From IMG/VR virus record IMGVR_UViG_3300046001_011637, positions 1-22,912 of that record: a DNA stretch of 22,912 nt, one strand, 5' to 3'. The notes under the pieces are model-generated. The model was given only the letters and a program-made list of their open reading frames with translations, was not told the origin of the DNA and ran no database searches. This DNA is from a virus. A program made the position numbers and the translations under genes. Of this stretch, positions 1 through 6,770 are shown piece by piece; within the stretch, counting starts at the first letter, position 1, and every line of letters begins with the position of its first letter.

Positions 1-654
1 CTACGCCCAAGGCCGCACCTTTGGCATCGCCGCCGTTGCCTCAACCTCCCGGAGCATCCGGCCCGCAACAAGGCCATCCCGGACCCAGTCCAGCGATTGC
101 CACCAATCCTCATAGCCGCGACGGGCAGAGGCGATCTGCTCGGGGTGTGGTCGCCAGGTGACCGGGCAGGCCAGCACCTCGACCGTGCGCCACTTGCCGC
201 GGGACAGAACGCGCTCCGTGCCGACCACGATCGTGGACGCCCTCTCGCCATGCTGGTTGCTCTTGGTCTCGACCGGGACGCAGCGCGGCACCGCGCCTGG
301 TAGCCAGTCCGGCGTCATCCCTGCGCGCGCAAGTTCGGCCACGTAGATCGCCATGCGTTTGCCGCCCAAGCTGTCAGGCATCCCGGCGAGTGTGGCGGCA
401 ACCACCTCTGCATCCGCATGGGTGTAACTGCCCATCTTGTGCTGTCCGCCGTCGACCTTGCAGCCCAGCGCCCCGCGCTGCAGCAAAACGTATTCCATGC
501 CAAATCCGAAGCCTTCCTCCGACACGTCTATTGGCAAGGGCAGTTCCAACTGCGCCTTTTCCACCCGGAACGCCCATTCAAGAATGGCCTGCACGCCCAG
601 CGCGCGTTTCACCTTCGTGCCGCCTGCGCGCCCGATCCGTCCCTGCATGCTCAT
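1..654 (-). CDS. Conserved phage hypothetical protein, 217 aa
   Basis: I cannot assign a function. The protein is soluble, with no signal peptide or membrane segment, and is rich in Trp near its C-terminus (for example WWQSLDWVRDG). The overall pattern (RIGRAGGTKVKRALGVQAI near the start, GFGFGMEYVLLQR in the middle) matches what I remember as a conserved hypothetical next to replication and methylase genes in Rhodobacterales prophages; that memory is unverified. Its ATG (652-654) overlaps the TGA (651-653) of the alternative frame running through the methyltransferase gene, the same four-base coupling seen at the other junctions of this operon. The stop codon lies exactly at the window edge, so the gene is complete, but the operon probably continues to the left. 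A late regulatory or antitermination role is possible; nothing in the sequence proves it. Confidence 0.75.
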   Translation of the reverse strand: MSMQGRIGRAGGTKVKRALGVQAILEWAFRVEKAQLELPLPIDVSEEGFGFGMEYVLLQRGALGCKVDGGQHKMGSYTHADAEVVAATLAGMPDSLGGKRMAIYVAELARAGMTPDWLPGAVPRCVPVETKSNQHGERASTIVVGTERVLSRGKWRTVEVLACPVTWRPHPEQIASARRGYEDWWQSLDWVRDGLVAGRMLREVEATAAMPKVRPWA

Positions 655-1325
655 GGCAGCATTCCTTCAAAGAGATTCATCTGCGCTGGGCCTTCCGGCC
701 CATCCGTTGGCCGCCAGACCCAAGGGCCGGAGGCCATGGGCAGCTGAGAGAGTGCGCCACGCATGCGCTGCTGCCAGAGGGTGAACTCCGTTGCCGAGCA
801 GGCGCAGAGCGCGTGACCGATGGGCCAACCCATCAACCATCCGACGAACAGCGGGTTCAGCCGCCGCCGCGCTCGGGCTTTCAGGACCCTGCGCGACACG
901 ACCCGCCCATGCGATGCAATCATAAAAGCCCACAGCGGGCGCGAGATCGGGGCGTGATGCGAGGGTCGCAGCCCAAGCGGCGTGATCGCCGGGGCCGGGC
1001 GGGTGAAGCCCTGTTCGGCCCGGTAGTGCAGGATATCCATTCGGCTCTTGCCATCGGTGCGGATCACACTGGCCGGGCTGCTGCCCTTCCAATTCTGCGC
1101 TGCCGGTGTCGGCCATTGCGCGGCTTGGGCTGGCAGGGGTGGCATCCCGCCCGAGCCATAGCTCTGGCCGGGCCCACCTTTCGCGCCATCCGTGGCCTTC
1201 GGCGTCGACCAATTGATGATGCCCAGCGCCAATGCTTCCGCCTTGCGGGTGAAATCGCTGTTTCCCGCCGGGTTGTAGCGATCGGTGCCGGGATGCAGGC
1301 TCATCGGTGTGGGCCAGGATGAAGA
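651..1325 (-). CDS. Putative overlapping coding frame (+1) inside the methyltransferase gene
   Basis: The +1 frame relative to the methyltransferase is open from 651 to 1820. Its upstream half reads like an antisense-type shadow rich in Ser/Pro. From about 1325 downstream it becomes protein-like: SSSWPTPMS, NWSTPKATDGAKGG, QWPTPAAQNWKGSS, then LNPLFVGWLMGWPIG and a C-terminus ending MNLFEGMLP. WPTP repeats followed by LNPxFVxWLMGxP are, from memory, characteristic of the C-terminal half of another group of phage methylase-related proteins. Its TGA (651-653) overlaps the ATG of the next gene, whereas the methyltransferase frame stops 12 bases short. Expression would need an internal start or a +1 frameshift, and I identify neither with confidence. 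The alternative is a long chance-open frame in GC-rich DNA. The coordinates given cover only the protein-like part. Confidence 0.45.
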   Translation of the reverse strand, partial: SSSWPTPMSLHPGTDRYNPAGNSDFTRKAEALALGIINWSTPKATDGAKGGPGQSYGSGGMPPLPAQAAQWPTPAAQNWKGSSPASVIRTDGKSRMDILHYRAEQGFTRPAPAITPLGLRPSHHAPISRPLWAFMIASHGRVVSRRVLKARARRRLNPLFVGWLMGWPIGHALCACSATEFTLWQQRMRGALSQLPMASGPWVWRPTDGPEGPAQMNLFEGMLP

Positions 1326-1824
1326 TCCGGAGCCGCTGGTGCGGCGCGCCGACTTCTGCCGCACTGAACAAGCCCGCCGCAGGCGTGTAGCCCATGCGCC
1401 AAAGTTCTCGCAGGACGGTTTCAAGGCCGAGGGTGACGTGACCGGCGACGTTTTCGAGAAAGACCCATTCAGGCTGGCATTCGCCGATGACCCGGGCGAC
1501 GTCAGGCCAAAGGTGGCGGGGATCGTCTGCGCCACCGCGCTTTCCGGCGGCGCTGAAGGGCTGGCAGGGGTACCCGGCGAGGACGATATCGAAGGCGCCA
1601 CGAAATGGTCGGGCATCGAAGCTGCGGAGATCATCCCATATCGGCGCCGGGGCGAAGTATCCCGCGCGCTGGGCGGCGATGAGGACGGCGCGGGGGTAAG
1701 TTTCCCACTCGACAAAGGCGCGGGTGTGATAGCCGGGTTCGGCGAGCATGAGGCCCAGATCCAAGCCTCCGCCACCTGCGCAGAGGGACAATCCGTGCTG
1801 GGGACGTGACACCATGCCATTCAC
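667..1824 (-). CDS. Phage-type DNA (cytosine-5) methyltransferase
   Basis: This enzyme transfers a methyl group from S-adenosylmethionine to C5 of cytosine in DNA; in a phage it would protect the genome against restriction. The C5-methylase motifs appear in order: motif I LCAGGGGLDLG (about residues 14-24), motif IV GYPCQPFSAAGKR with catalytic Cys87, motif VI ENVAGH (124-129), motif VIII QRLRIF (163-168), and motif X RLLGNGVHPL (341-350). Its 385 aa is normal for the family. The start is GTG at 1822-1824, overlapping the TGA of the upstream HTH gene. There is no neighbouring restriction endonuclease, so it is probably a solitary phage methylase. The region between motifs VIII and X, where the target-recognition domain lies, is low in recognisable structure and is also open in the +1 frame (separate entry). 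The target sequence cannot be predicted. Confidence 0.93.
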   Translation of the reverse strand: MNGMVSRPQHGLSLCAGGGGLDLGLMLAEPGYHTRAFVEWETYPRAVLIAAQRAGYFAPAPIWDDLRSFDARPFRGAFDIVLAGYPCQPFSAAGKRGGADDPRHLWPDVARVIGECQPEWVFLENVAGHVTLGLETVLRELWRMGYTPAAGLFSAAEVGAPHQRLRIFILAHTDEPASRHRSLQPGGKQRFHPQGGSIGAGHHQLVDAEGHGWRERWARPELWLGRDATPASPSRAMADTGSAELEGQQPGQCDPHRWQEPNGYPALPGRTGLHPPGPGDHAAWAATLASRPDLAPAVGFYDCIAWAGRVAQGPESPSAAAAEPAVRRMVDGLAHRSRALRLLGNGVHPLAAAHAWRTLSAAHGLRPLGLAANGWAGRPSADESL

Positions 1825-2846
1825 CGCACCCCCCGCTGGCGCAGCCGTTCCGGCGTGACAAGGCCACGGGCAAGCATGGCATCACGGATGGTGTTGCTAA
1901 TCACGCTCTGGGGCAGGTAGCCATCGGCGTTGACCATTTTGGCATAGAACGCTGCCTTTTCGTCGTCGCTGAGGGGAAGCTTCACCTCGCCCTTGCTCGG
2001 CCGCTTTGTCTTTTTGCCGTTGGCGTTGGCCGTTGCAGCTATCGCATCGCGCTGGGCGGCCCGTGCCATGAACCTGTCGAGGGCTTTGGGCCCATCGGGC
2101 GGATTGGGGTGATCGCTGCGAGTTTCGGTCGCCGTCTCGATGATCCGATCCTCGGTCAACCCGAGATCCTTGATCCAGCGCCGAACGTGCAACCTCGCTG
2201 GCGATCCCTGCCACCATGCGGGGAGGGCGGCATTCGCGGCGAAGCCCAAGGCAGTTAGCAGCTGTGCGAAAAACCGATCAAAATCGGAATCGCGCGCTTG
2301 CGCGTCCTCCTCCTCCTTTACAGGTTTACTTAGTGGTTCTCTTACAAGGTTAGTGTCCGGATTCCGGACACGGCTCTCGGCTTTTTCCGGACACGGCTTT
2401 GGGCAAAATCCGGACACGGCTTCCTGGACGTTTCCGTGTGCGATTTCCGGACACGCCTCGACGGAATTGACGGCTGATGGTGCATTTTCAGGTTTGGTTT
2501 CAGCATCGTAGTCAACAGGCGAAAACCCGTGTCCGGTTTCCGGACATGGCTTCGGATCATGTGGCGTAAAGCCTTCTTCAAACCCCAAGATGTAGCGGGT
2601 CGGCAACTGACGCTTGGTGACTGGATCGATGCGCGGCACTCGCCGCAGCAGGCGATCAGCCTCCAGACGGTCGAGATGTTCGTTCAGGGTGGAACGGCTG
2701 ATTTCACAATCGTGGGCAAGCCGGTCCTGAGAGGGAAAGCACCCATAATCCGGGTTGAACCGGTCGCAGAGATGCCAGAGCACGATCTTAGTGGTCGGTT
2801 TCAGCCCACGGCGCTGGATCGCCCAGTTGGTGGCGTCATGGCTCAT
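1821..2846 (-). CDS. HTH replication-initiator-like phage protein (lambda O-like organisation)
   Basis: The N-terminal ~90 residues form a winged-helix domain of the Rep/O type: KIVLWHLCDRFNPDYGCFPS, then QDRLAHDCEISRSTLNEHLD as the helix-turn-helix, then RTL-like wing residues ending near RYILGFE. A long hydrophilic linker (about 95-185) follows, and then a basic and acidic helical C-terminal part (about 190-341). The linker is where the DNA carries repeated GTGTCCGGA motifs (separate entry), so a winged-helix protein contains a cluster of repeats inside its own gene, as phage lambda O does with its origin. The likely role is origin recognition for phage DNA replication. The ATG at 2844-2846 overlaps the TGA of the VRR-NUC gene, and its TGA overlaps the methyltransferase GTG. 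A transcriptional regulator is the alternative. Confidence 0.75.
   Translation of the reverse strand: MSHDATNWAIQRRGLKPTTKIVLWHLCDRFNPDYGCFPSQDRLAHDCEISRSTLNEHLDRLEADRLLRRVPRIDPVTKRQLPTRYILGFEEGFTPHDPKPCPETGHGFSPVDYDAETKPENAPSAVNSVEACPEIAHGNVQEAVSGFCPKPCPEKAESRVRNPDTNLVREPLSKPVKEEEDAQARDSDFDRFFAQLLTALGFAANAALPAWWQGSPARLHVRRWIKDLGLTEDRIIETATETRSDHPNPPDGPKALDRFMARAAQRDAIAATANANGKKTKRPSKGEVKLPLSDDEKAAFYAKMVNADGYLPQSVISNTIRDAMLARGLVTPERLRQRGVR
2353..2547. repeat. Cluster of TCCGGACA iteron-like repeats within the O-like gene
   Basis: Five sites share the core CCGGACA(C/T). Two are palindromes of two octamer arms with a 3-bp spacer: GTGTCCGG-ATT-CCGGACAC at 2353-2371 and GTGTCCGG-TTT-CCGGACAT at 2529-2547. 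Three are single sites, mostly extended to CCGGACACGGCTT: 2387-2400, 2410-2422 and 2446-2455 (the last reads CCGGACACGC). On the gene strand the same DNA is read in all three frames (as PCPE, VSGF and RVRN), so the repetition is not a protein repeat and must reflect DNA-level constraint or recent expansion. Inferred use: binding sites for the protein encoded around them, in other words the phage replication origin. I see no clear AT-rich unwinding region immediately beside the cluster. Confidence 0.7.
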
Positions 2847-3235
2847 TGGGCTATCCTCCGCACCGGGCGGACCCGGCTGGTGAAGCCATGATCCGCCAAG
2901 GCGCCCAGCGCATCGTCGACCGAGCGGACCAGCGCCCAGCCAAAGCCCTGCGCGCAGACGGTGTCGCGGAAGACCTCCTGGGATTTCCGTAAACGACCGG
3001 TCTGGCTCTTGACCTCGAGGAACAGAACGCGGCCGCCGGAGATCACCATCAGATCGGCAAAGCCAGCATGCACGCCCATGCCGACCAGGATGGATTGGCG
3101 GATTTTGCCGCAGGACCCGGCCTCGGTCACCTCGTTGGCGCAGTGATGGATGATGGCGTCACGGGGCAGTGCGACGCGCAGCGCTTGCACGATGGCGCGC
3201 TGGGCGTCGGCTTCGGGAGTGCTGCGTCGGTTCAT
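2843..3235 (-). CDS. VRR-NUC domain nuclease
   Basis: A 130-aa single-domain protein of the VRR-NUC branch of the PD-(D/E)XK nucleases. The visible signature is GFADLMVISGGRVLFLEVKS, with Asp61 and the E-x-K pair Glu74/Lys76 as likely metal-binding catalytic residues, followed by GRLRKSQEVFRDTV, where the conserved Gln and Lys/Arg fall. The family cuts structured or free-end DNA. In phages such stand-alone copies sit among replication and recombination genes, which fits its place directly upstream of the O-like gene. The ATG at 3233-3235 overlaps the TGA of the preceding 87-aa gene; I prefer it to an upstream in-frame start that would add 30 unrelated residues. The TGA at 2843-2845 overlaps the next ATG. 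Confidence 0.88.
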   Translation of the reverse strand: MNRRSTPEADAQRAIVQALRVALPRDAIIHHCANEVTEAGSCGKIRQSILVGMGVHAGFADLMVISGGRVLFLEVKSQTGRLRKSQEVFRDTVCAQGFGWALVRSVDDALGALADHGFTSRVRPVRRIAQ

Positions 3236-3495
3236 GCGGCACCCCCGTTCGGGAGGGCGGCCGCCGCAATGGCATGCAGAGGGCGGCGATCCAACAGGCG
3301 CAGCAGGTCGATGGCATCTGCGCATTCACCGGAATCATCGGTTTGCCCGGCGACGACACGGGCCGCGAGGATGACCAGCGATTCCGGGTGCTGCGGGACC
3401 TCGGCCAGGATGCCGCGCGCCTCGATCAGGCGGTCTTGCATCCAGTCGCCCGCAACTGATGCGGAACCCAGGGGGTGGGACAGGGGCGCGTTCAT
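3232..3495 (-). CDS. Small phage hypothetical protein, 87 aa
   Basis: Starts MNAPLSHPLG and ends ALPNGGAA. I recognise no catalytic motif. The middle (DWMQDRLIEARGILAEVPQH, then ILAARVVAG, then DAIDLLRLLDRRPLHAIAAA) predicts a compact all-helical protein. Position is the best evidence that it is real: its ATG (3493-3495) overlaps the stop of the upstream HTH gene, and its TGA (3232-3234) overlaps the ATG of the VRR-NUC gene. It is therefore locked into a translationally coupled chain. A longer in-frame opening upstream to 3624 runs antisense-like through the HTH gene and was not used. The function is unknown. Confidence 0.7.
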   Translation of the reverse strand: MNAPLSHPLGSASVAGDWMQDRLIEARGILAEVPQHPESLVILAARVVAGQTDDSGECADAIDLLRLLDRRPLHAIAAAALPNGGAA

Positions 3496-3737
3496 CGACG
3501 GCCACCCGCGCGCCGGGGGACCGGCACCTCTTGCAATTGCAGCCAGTCGCGCACCCCGTCGCGGCGGTAAAAGACCTTGCGCCCAGCGCGCACACAGGGC
3601 GGCCCAAAGCGCTGACCTTCCCAACGGCGCAGCGTTTCGACCGTCACGCCGAGCTCAAGCGCAAGGTCGAGGCGGCTTATCCAGCCGCCGAGAAGTCCCG
3701 TCGCAGCGGGTCGCCGGGGTGTTTCCGTTGCCGTCAT
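3492..3737 (-). CDS. Small HTH DNA-binding protein (AlpA/excisionase-like)
   Basis: An 81-aa protein with one MerR/HTH_17-type domain: GGWISRLDLALELGVTVETL is the helix-turn-helix, followed by RRWEGQRFGPPCVRAGRKVF and YRRDGVRDWL, the wing and the strand typical of excisionase and AlpA regulators. It is the first gene of the leftward operon and faces the integrase across a repeat-rich gap, the usual place for a directionality factor or integrase regulator. I chose the ATG at 3735-3737 because GGGGAG lies 7 bases upstream of it; two in-frame ATGs further upstream lack as good a site. Likely targets, by inference, are the nested repeats at 3801-4237. Its TGA overlaps the next gene's ATG. Confidence 0.8.
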   Translation of the reverse strand: MTATETPRRPAATGLLGGWISRLDLALELGVTVETLRRWEGQRFGPPCVRAGRKVFYRRDGVRDWLQLQEVPVPRRAGGRR

Positions 3738-3800
3738 CTTCTGTCTCCCCTTCATCACCCGGACTGGGTGGAATTGCAGGGTCATGAAGCGCAGGCGGTG

Positions 3801-3867
3801 AGGGGTGGCGGGAAGGCGCAGGGTGGCATCGGAAATGCCACTTGCGTGCCACCCCTTATTTCATTGG
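3801..3867 (+). repeat. Nested inverted repeat, copy 1
   Basis: The outer arms are AGGGGTGGC (3801-3809) and GCCACCCCTT (3848-3857), followed by ATTTCATTGG. Inside them is a second hairpin, GTGGCAT (3823-3829) with loop CGGAA and ATGCCAC (3835-3841). The outer and inner arms share the GGGTGGC core. Two further copies lie at 4011-4068 and, inverted, at 4171-4237. The copy sits about 60 bases upstream of the leftward HTH gene start. Confidence 0.8.
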
Positions 3868-4010
3868 GATTTTCCGGGTCTGTGCGCGGATTTCTGGTGA
3901 GTCAGCACCGCGATCCGAACAGGCTGCCAGCGTCGATGTTGGGCCGATTGATGCCTGTTCCCTATGTTTCGCCCACATTGGCTGTCATTCGGCAGCATAT
4001 ACGGGCTTTC

Positions 4011-4068
4011 AGGGGGTGGCAGGGTGGCATCGATCTGCCGAAACCGCGCCACCCCCTGATTTCATTGG
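4011..4068 (+). repeat. Nested inverted repeat, copy 2
   Basis: The outer arms are AGGGGGTGGC (4011-4020) and GCCACCCCCTGA (4048-4059), followed by TTTCATTGG. The internal GGGTGGCATCGATCTGCC gives a weaker inner pairing. It has the same orientation as copy 1 but is about 10 bases shorter because the spacer between the two GGGTGGC units is missing. Confidence 0.78.
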
Positions 4069-4170
4069 AGATTTACAGGATTGGCGCAGGAATCCGGCTG
4101 TGCGGAGGTATAGGCCGCGCCGAGCGTCCGCGATTTCGAGTGCTTGCGCGCTGCAGTTTTCGCACAAACA

Positions 4171-4237
4171 CCAATAAAACAAGGGGTGGCGCGATGCTGG
4201 CACATCAATGCCACCCTGCGCCTCCCCGCCACCCCTT
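4171..4237 (-). repeat. Nested inverted repeat, copy 3 (inverted)
   Basis: On the minus strand it reads AGGGGTGGCGGGGAGGCGCA then GGGTGGCATTGATGTGCCA, ending GCCACCCCTTGTTTTATTGG, and it aligns base by base with copy 1. The plus-strand arms are AAGGGGTGGC (4181-4190) and GCCACCCCTT (4228-4237). It lies about 70 bases upstream of the integrase start and points towards the integrase, whereas copies 1 and 2 point the other way. Confidence 0.8.
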
Positions 4238-4267
4238 TGCGTGTGGTTCGCTTGATAGATGCGCGAA

Positions 4268-4281
4268 TCTACGCCTGTGTC
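4268..4281 (+). promoter_or_regulatory. Integrase leader motif TCTACGCCTGTGTC
   Basis: The 14-base sequence TCTACGCCTGTGTC lies 23 bases before the integrase ATG. The identical 14 bases lie 22 bases before the start of the second, truncated integrase (20404-20417, minus strand), although the flanks differ. Here it can form a small hairpin (CGCCT / AGGCG). It could be a conserved regulator site, an integrase arm site or part of an attachment core; the sequence alone does not decide. Confidence 0.5.
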
Positions 4282-4304
4282 GTAGGCGAAAAGGGAGACC
4301 ATTC

Positions 4305-5573
4305 ATGCTCAAGCGACTGCGATTGAACGATAAATCTGTGAGGGAATGCGAGCCGGAGGCAGCACGCGATTACCAGGTGTTCGACACTGAGGTGCGAGGC
4401 TTTTCCATTCGCATCCTCCGTTCGGGCAACCGGTCCTTCTCGCTTGATTACAGGTTCGCGGGACGCCAGCGCCGCATGGCCATCGGGCGCTGGCCCGAAT
4501 GGACGGTGACTGCCGCCCGCGACCGCGCCAAGGATCTGCGCCGCGAGATCGACGAAGGGCGCGACCCGTTGGGCGAACGTGGCCAGTTGCGTGAAGCCCC
4601 GCGGTTCAGCGACATGATCGACCGCTATCTGGCCGAACATGTGCCGCATCTGGCCAAGACCAACGCTTCGGATCAGCGGTCGATGCTGACCAAGCTGGTG
4701 GCACCACACTGGGCAACGAAGCTGGTGACAGAGATCACGCCGCATGATGTCGCGAAACTGCTGAATATCATCGCCAAGGGCAGGGCGCGCCCGTCCAAGG
4801 AAAAACCCAACAACCGGGCGCGCAAGCTGCAGGGCCCCAAGCCGACGCCGATCCGCGCCAACCGAGTGGGGGAGGTGCTGCGCAAGATGTTCACCCTTGC
4901 GGTCGGCTGGGGCTGGCGCAGCGACAATCCAGCTTCGGCATTCAAGAAGCGGATCGAGAACGAACGCGAGCGGTTCCTGTCGCAGGAGGAAATTGGCAAG
5001 CTGGCCAAAGCCCTAGACGCCGCCACGGATCAGAGGGCCGCTGGCATCATCCGATTGTGCATGTTGACCGGTAGCCGGGTGGGCGAGGTGCGGCAGGCCC
5101 GGTTTGAACAGTTCAATCTGGAGCTGGGCAGCTGGTCAAAGCCTGCCGCCACCACCAAGCAACGCAAGATTCATCGCATTCCGATCTCGGCCGATGTAGC
5201 GGCCATCGTCCGTCAGCGTCAGCTAACGGTGTCGAAGGGCAATCCGTGGCTGTTTCCCGGCGATACGCCCGGCCAGCCCGTGAAGGAAATCCGCAGGTTC
5301 TGGATCAACATCCAGAAGCACGCCAAGCTGCCTGATGTTCGGATCCACGACCTTCGCCATACCTTCGCGTCCCTGTTGGTCAGCGGTGGCGCGTCGTTGG
5401 AAATGATCGGCAAACTGCTGGGCCATTCGCAAATGCAAACGACCCAGCGCTATGCCCACCTCATGGATTCACCCCTGCGCGCGGGCGTCGACGCCGTGGC
5501 CAGCGCCTTCCGACCAAGACCCGTGCTGGTGCACGATGCCGATGCCGTGCCGGTGGATCGCAAGACCGCTTGA
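4305..5573 (+). CDS. int: Tyrosine-recombinase integrase, complete
   Basis: A 422-aa site-specific integrase of the phage P4/bIPI-like type. The N-terminal DUF4102-type arm-binding domain (about 1-95) includes SFSLDYRF-GRQRRMAIGRWP. A SAM-like core-binding domain (about 98-215) and the catalytic domain (about 225-400) follow. All catalytic residues are visible: Arg258 in TGSRVGEVR, Lys285/288 in the beta-hairpin, His348 and Arg351 in IHDLRHTFA, His374 in LLGHSQ, and nucleophile Tyr383 in QRYAHL. The ATG at 4305 has AAGGGAGA seven bases upstream; the frame is open far upstream but crosses the inverted repeats, so longer starts are rejected. It should catalyse integration and excision of block A. 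A close paralogue, truncated, lies at 19614-20381. It is convergent with the next gene across a hairpin. Confidence 0.95.
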   Translation: MLKRLRLNDKSVRECEPEAARDYQVFDTEVRGFSIRILRSGNRSFSLDYRFAGRQRRMAIGRWPEWTVTAARDRAKDLRREIDEGRDPLGERGQLREAPRFSDMIDRYLAEHVPHLAKTNASDQRSMLTKLVAPHWATKLVTEITPHDVAKLLNIIAKGRARPSKEKPNNRARKLQGPKPTPIRANRVGEVLRKMFTLAVGWGWRSDNPASAFKKRIENERERFLSQEEIGKLAKALDAATDQRAAGIIRLCMLTGSRVGEVRQARFEQFNLELGSWSKPAATTKQRKIHRIPISADVAAIVRQRQLTVSKGNPWLFPGDTPGQPVKEIRRFWINIQKHAKLPDVRIHDLRHTFASLLVSGGASLEMIGKLLGHSQMQTTQRYAHLMDSPLRAGVDAVASAFRPRPVLVHDADAVPVDRKTA

Positions 5574-5578
5574 CCCGA

Positions 5579-5598
5579 CCGGCCCAGCGCCGGGCCGG
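5579..5598. terminator. Hairpin between convergent genes
   Basis: CCGGCCC (5579-5585), loop AGCGCC, GGGCCGG (5592-5598): a perfect 7-bp GC stem starting five bases after the integrase stop and ending six bases before the stop of the convergent gene. There is no strong T tract on either side, so it may be a weak bidirectional terminator. Confidence 0.5.
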
Positions 5599-5603
5599 AT
5601 CAA

Positions 5604-6203
5604 TCATGCATCTTCTTTGCGCAAGGCCCGCCAGATGGGGGTGATCCGCCTGCGGATGCTGCGGCTGTCGGGCATCTTGGTGCCGTCGGATTGATCGGCG
5701 AACCAGTGCTGCATTTCTGCGATGAGGTCTGCCTGCGTGGCGGGCAGCCCGCGATCATGGATGCGCTGGATCAGGGCGACATTCATGCCCTCCCAGTCAT
5801 ATGGGGATGCACCACTCGCGCTATTTGCCGCGCGCCGGGCCATGTCGTGATCATCCTCAAAGCCGAATACGTCCTCGGCCAGGATCAACATGTCAGCCAC
5901 CGTGATCGTGACCCCGCCCGCAGGGTCCGTGATGACCAGCCAGTCCGCGTGTCCGGGTGGCATAATGCGCCGCACAACCCCTTCGGCAGGGACGGTTCCG
6001 CTGCGCCGAAACAGGGGCAGCAGGTCCATCGCTGATATGTCAACTTGGCCAGCAAACACGGCATCGCCGCAGCGCACCAGGCCAATGCCCGTCTTGATCT
6101 TCAGTTTGCCGACAGCGGCCCAACCCGCGATGTCGGAGATGGAACAGTCCCAACGGACTGAGGTTTCGTAAAGCGTGAAAAACACGCGCGGAGGCAAAGC
6201 CAC
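5604..6203 (-). CDS. Conserved hypothetical protein near integrase, 199 aa
   Basis: Begins MALPPRVFFTLYETSVRWDC, with SISDIAGWAAVGKLKI resembling a short HTH-like start. This is followed by a beta-rich middle (FAGQVDISAMDLLPLFRRSG, VRRIMPPG, VITDPAGGVTITVADMLIL) and a helical C-terminus (DWEGMNVALIQRIHDRGLPA, then RSIRRRITPIWRALRKEDA). From memory this type of protein is often found beside integrases in Rhodobacterales genomes, but I know no experimental function. The C-terminal SIRRRITPIWRALR pattern resembles those of small proteins associated with helicase or replication genes. It is convergent with the integrase and separated from it by a hairpin. It has no signal peptide, so it is cytoplasmic. 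A regulator is a reasonable guess only. Confidence 0.75.
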   Translation of the reverse strand: MALPPRVFFTLYETSVRWDCSISDIAGWAAVGKLKIKTGIGLVRCGDAVFAGQVDISAMDLLPLFRRSGTVPAEGVVRRIMPPGHADWLVITDPAGGVTITVADMLILAEDVFGFEDDHDMARRAANSASGASPYDWEGMNVALIQRIHDRGLPATQADLIAEMQHWFADQSDGTKMPDSRSIRRRITPIWRALRKEDA

Positions 6204-6770
6204 GTTGAATCCTTCCTCAATGGAACCAGAGGAGGAAACGTGCCTGTACCGCCTTCTGGTCTTGTTTTTATGTGCAAAACGGAAAATCTCGGCACAAAAG
6301 GTCAGGACGCCAAAGCGCCTTCTTCGACCTTGTGTGCCGGGTGATACGACCTGTTATGCTTTTAGTTGAGGACTGCTCTCCCCATACGTGCAAGCTGCAC
6401 TGGGCCGCGATTCGGAGCAATAGGGGGCAGATCAGGAAGCTGTGGATAAGGTCGGGAAGGGGAACAAAGAGTGAAGATCGGCCGTGGGCGGTGCCAGCGG
6501 CAACAGGGGGCGGCGAAGGAACCAGCGCGTTGAGACCACAATCAGGACGCAGGTAAGGCGGTCGATCTTGCTGCTCAAGATAGCCGCAATGGGGCGGAGA
6601 GCACACCAATGATGGTGCGGCGAAGTGCCCGCAGCATCCCGACGCCACAGCCATTCGTCTGCGGCAGCTTTGTCTCCCGCTGTCATCACATAAGTCAGCA
6701 AGCCACCATAGACAGTTCCGTATAGTCGATGCTACCCCATTGGTGATCCTTCAGCTTTGGAATCCATTCG
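6204..6770. other. Intergenic region with no supported gene
   Basis: About 570 bases between the leftward hypothetical gene and darT. Short open frames exist on both strands but none has recognisable family features, good start signals or conserved neighbours. It presumably holds the divergent promoters. No clear -35/-10 pair, repeat or RNA gene stands out. The lower GC near 6340-6440 and 6680-6760 is compatible with promoters. Confidence 0.5.

Noticed and set aside
390-1322. Plus-strand open frame of 310 codons opposite the methyltransferase and the 217-aa gene
   Set aside because: Arg/Pro/Ala-rich composition, no recognisable motifs, antisense to two well-supported genes; a GC-rich shadow.
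3459-4304. Long in-frame opening upstream of the integrase ATG (would add ~280 residues)
   Set aside because: It runs through the HTH gene and all three inverted repeats, resembles no integrase N-terminus, and the ATG at 4305 has a good ribosome binding site.
6432-6701. Minus-strand open frames in the gap upstream of darT
   Set aside because: No recognisable protein family, poor starts and several competing frames of similar length.
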